NCBI RefSeq assembly: GCF_032190615.1
Contig: NZ_JAVLAT010000001.1
Location: 2,259,105-2,323,104, forward strand
Direction: 5' to 3'
DNA length: 64,000 nucleotides
Source of the DNA: Brucella pseudogrignonensis
GTDB lineage: Bacteria; Pseudomonadota; Alphaproteobacteria; Rhizobiales; Rhizobiaceae
Positions 62,170 through 64,000 of this stretch are shown piece by piece. A program made the position numbers and the translations under genes. Positions within the stretch are counted from its first letter, which is position 1; each line of letters starts with the position of its first letter. The notes under the pieces were generated by a model. It was not told where the DNA came from. It saw nothing but the letters and a program-made list of their open reading frames with translations, and made no database searches.

Positions 62170-62567
62170 TGGCGAAGGCTCTCACATGGGCTGGCGGAGA
62201 GCATGATTTTGAACTCCGCCTTGTACACCTTCGCGCCCTGCAAGACAAATGCGATGCAGGGCCGCAATGGATATTGATGCGGCTCACTTCCAAGCAATGG
62301 TTCATTGATGATGTGATCCAGCCTATCCGCCTCGGTCTTGAAGGCGGCGGCATGGAAAAAGAAGCCGCTCGTAAGCTTGTCCAGAAATTCGTTGAAGATC
62401 GACCGCTCACATTGTCAGTGCTGACTGCGCAGGCTGTGTTGATGGTTGCACTCTTTGGCGATGAGGATGATCAGCCGGGGGAGCGGAAAGCGGGGGCGAA
62501 GAAGACCCGAACCCGCTCCCGCGCGGAAAGTGGAAATTCAACCGCTTCTACCAATGGGCCGGAATAA
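62169..62567 (+). CDS. Tail assembly chaperone, upstream frame (GTA gp10-like)
   Basis: This 132-residue protein resembles the gene-transfer-agent gp10 family: WAGGEHDFELRLVHLRALQD, then RLTSKQWFIDDVIQPIRLGL. It occupies the position of lambda gpG, which coats the tape measure. The end (about residues 100-132) is low-complexity and overlaps a second frame, shifted by -1, that carries a conserved chaperone-like sequence. A fusion product by frameshifting is likely. Confidence 0.8.
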   Translation: MAKALTWAGGEHDFELRLVHLRALQDKCDAGPQWILMRLTSKQWFIDDVIQPIRLGLEGGGMEKEAARKLVQKFVEDRPLTLSVLTAQAVLMVALFGDEDDQPGERKAGAKKTRTRSRAESGNSTASTNGPE

Positions 62568-62710
62568 TCCATCGCGACATCGGCAAGATGACGCTTTGGG
62601 AATTTCGCTGTGCGGTTGAAGGCTTCAAAGCCGCCAATGCGACCGAAGAAAAAGCCGCTCCCGGTATGAGCGACGATCAACTTGCAGAACTTGGAATTGA
62701 GGGCTTCTGA
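62471..62710 (+). CDS. Tail assembly chaperone, downstream frame (-1 relative to gp10-like gene)
   Basis: The frame is open from 62471 to TGA 62708-62710 and encodes KWKFNRFYQWAGIIHRDIGK followed by MTLWEFRCAVEGFKAAN and a short tail. This resembles the small tail-assembly chaperone that follows the gp10-like gene in related phages. The first ATG is 62588, too late for the conserved lead-in. It is therefore probably expressed as an extension of the previous gene by -1 frameshifting. No textbook heptamer is seen; runs of five G at 62477-62481 and 62492-62496 are the best slip sites. The stop overlaps the tape measure ATG. Confidence 0.6.
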   Translation, partial: SAGGAESGGEEDPNPLPRGKWKFNRFYQWAGIIHRDIGKMTLWEFRCAVEGFKAANATEEKAAPGMSDDQLAELGIEGF

Positions 62711-64000
62711 TGGCGACTGACGTTGAACGCCTTGTCGTGGCTATGGAGGCCCGCACGGCCTCTTTTGAAAAGGCGCTCAACCGGGCAAATGGCGTTGCTA
62801 ATCAACGCGCTCGCCAGATCGAGAAGCGCTTTTCCACGATGAACGACAACATCAGTCGTTCATTTCAGAATATGCTTCGTGCTGGTGCTGCGATCGGTGG
62901 CCTTGGCATTGGTGTAAGTGAAATCCAGCGTATGGCTGACACTTGGACTGATTTGTCCTCTCGTGTAGGCCTTGCTGTCGGGGATATGGATAAAGCTCCT
63001 CAGGTAATGGAGCGTATCTATGACATGGCGCAGCGCACCTATTCCGGTATGCAAAACACGGCTGAAAGCTTTCTCACAAATGCGGGCGCTCTCAAAGAGC
63101 TTGGTTACAATACCAATCAGCAGCTTGATTACACCGAAGCATTGAATAACGCGCTCGTGGTGTCAGGCGCTAAGTCTGATCGCGCAGCTCGTGTGATTGA
63201 CGCTCTCGGCAAGTCGATGGCGGCGGGTAAGCTTCAAGGCGACAACCTGAATACGGTGATTGAAGTTGGTGGACGTGTTGCCGAAGTGCTTGCCGCCCAG
63301 CTCGGCATTGGTGTCAATCAGCTTCGCGAAGCAGGCAAGGAAGGCAAGATCACCGGTGACGTGATCTACAAGGCTTTGACCACGCGCTTGCAGGAACTGA
63401 CAGCCGAAGCCGAGAGCATGCCTGCAACTATATCTGACGGGTTTCAGAAGGTCGCCAACGGCTTATTGAAGTTCGTCGGGACAATGGATCAGGCGTCTGG
63501 CGTTTCTGCTACTATCGCGCAAGGACTGGTTTTTGTCGGTGATAACTTCGAGCATGTTGCATTAGCAGCAGCGGCAGCGGCGACAGTTCTTCTGGGGCAG
63601 TATGTTCCGGCGATGGCACGAGTGGCGCTGGCAGGCGCGACGATGGTTGCAACTAACCCGTTCTTGCTTCTGATTACCGCGATTAGCTCGGCTACGTTCG
63701 CTCTCTCGGCGTTCGGTGACCAGATCCAGCCGATTGCACAATGGATGTTGCGTCACTTGTTCGCGATGATCTTCTAGGGGCGCTAAACCTGATATCCGAT
63801 GCATTAGGCGGCAATGAGGTTAGCTGGGAAGATGTTTGGGAAACAACCAAGGGTGCAGCAAATAACATTATCGGTGCTGTTGGCCTTCTCTACGATACCA
63901 CCGTAACGACATTTACTAAGCTGCCCGGTGCTGTTGCCGAAGCCGTCATTAATGCCATGAACTCGATGATTGCAGGCATAGAAAGCGGGCTTCAAACAGT
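62710..64000 (+). pseudogene. Tail tape measure protein, frameshifted and cut by the window edge
   Basis: The first frame (ATG 62710 to TAG 63775-63777, 355 residues) has the tape-measure N-terminus: VERLVVAMEARTASFEKALN, then AGKLQGDNLNTVIEVGGRVA, which is characteristic, and a hydrophobic segment near residues 285-330. The reading continues in the -1 frame from about 63741 (MDVASLVRDDLLGALNLISD, then WEDVWETTKGAANNI) to the window end. One lost A in the CAA/ATG junction near 63739-63741 would explain this. A full protein should be far longer. It is either a real inactivation or a sequencing error. Confidence 0.82.

Overview
The window looks like a chromosome segment of a Brucellaceae member, probably an environmental Brucella (formerly Ochrobactrum) species. 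Three things point there: protein-level resemblance to Brucella housekeeping genes, the gene order aroQ-accB-accC-aat, and an Omp25/Omp31-type outer-membrane protein together with rhizobial palindromic intergenic repeats. These are family-level judgements by eye; no search was run.

Positions 1-42,300 are core chromosome. In order: an Mth938-like protein and a squalene/phytoene synthase; trmFO with an upstream DUF1127 gene and four sRNA-like hairpins; a two-gene envelope operon; tRNA-Leu(TAG) and trigger factor; gatB and an acetyltransferase; a complex I accessory protein and a DUF2155 protein; the convergent fatty-acid/shikimate block aroQ-accB-accC-aat; a DsbA-like protein and an M48 protease; an aminotransferase; RNase E with a long leader; cell-wall genes (amidase, PBP1A); prfB with its programmed frameshift; bcp; a very large AsmA-like protein; tyrS; anmK; a small hydrolase; the suf iron-sulfur operon (cysteine desulfurase, sufB, C, D, S and a DUF59 protein); and a GT2 glycosyltransferase.

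From 42,308 to the right edge lies an integrated HK97-like siphophage that continues past the window. Its left end is a 50-nt copy of the 3' half of tRNA-Thr(TGT), followed by a tyrosine integrase and an Arc-type repressor that faces the early operon across three identical-arm palindromes. The early operon is a chain of small overlapping genes. It contains a winged-helix protein whose 3' end carries iteron-like repeats (a candidate origin) and an RNase H. A block of non-phage-like cargo follows: MgtC, an Omp31-like porin-family protein and a Blc lipocalin, plus a possible structured RNA. All three proteins act at the envelope. The late operon then runs HNH - terminase small/large - portal - protease - capsid - connectors - tail tube - chaperone - tape measure.

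Two essential late genes, the small terminase and the tape measure, are each broken by an apparent one-base loss in a short homopolymer. The tail chaperone appears to use a -1 frame change. The prophage is therefore either recently decayed and cryptic, or the assembly carries homopolymer errors. The most unusual items are the three-palindrome operator set, the repeats inside the replication-type gene, the CCTCCTCCC hairpin array between DUF1127 and trmFO, the envelope cargo block, and the 130-nt structured element at 51,423-51,552.
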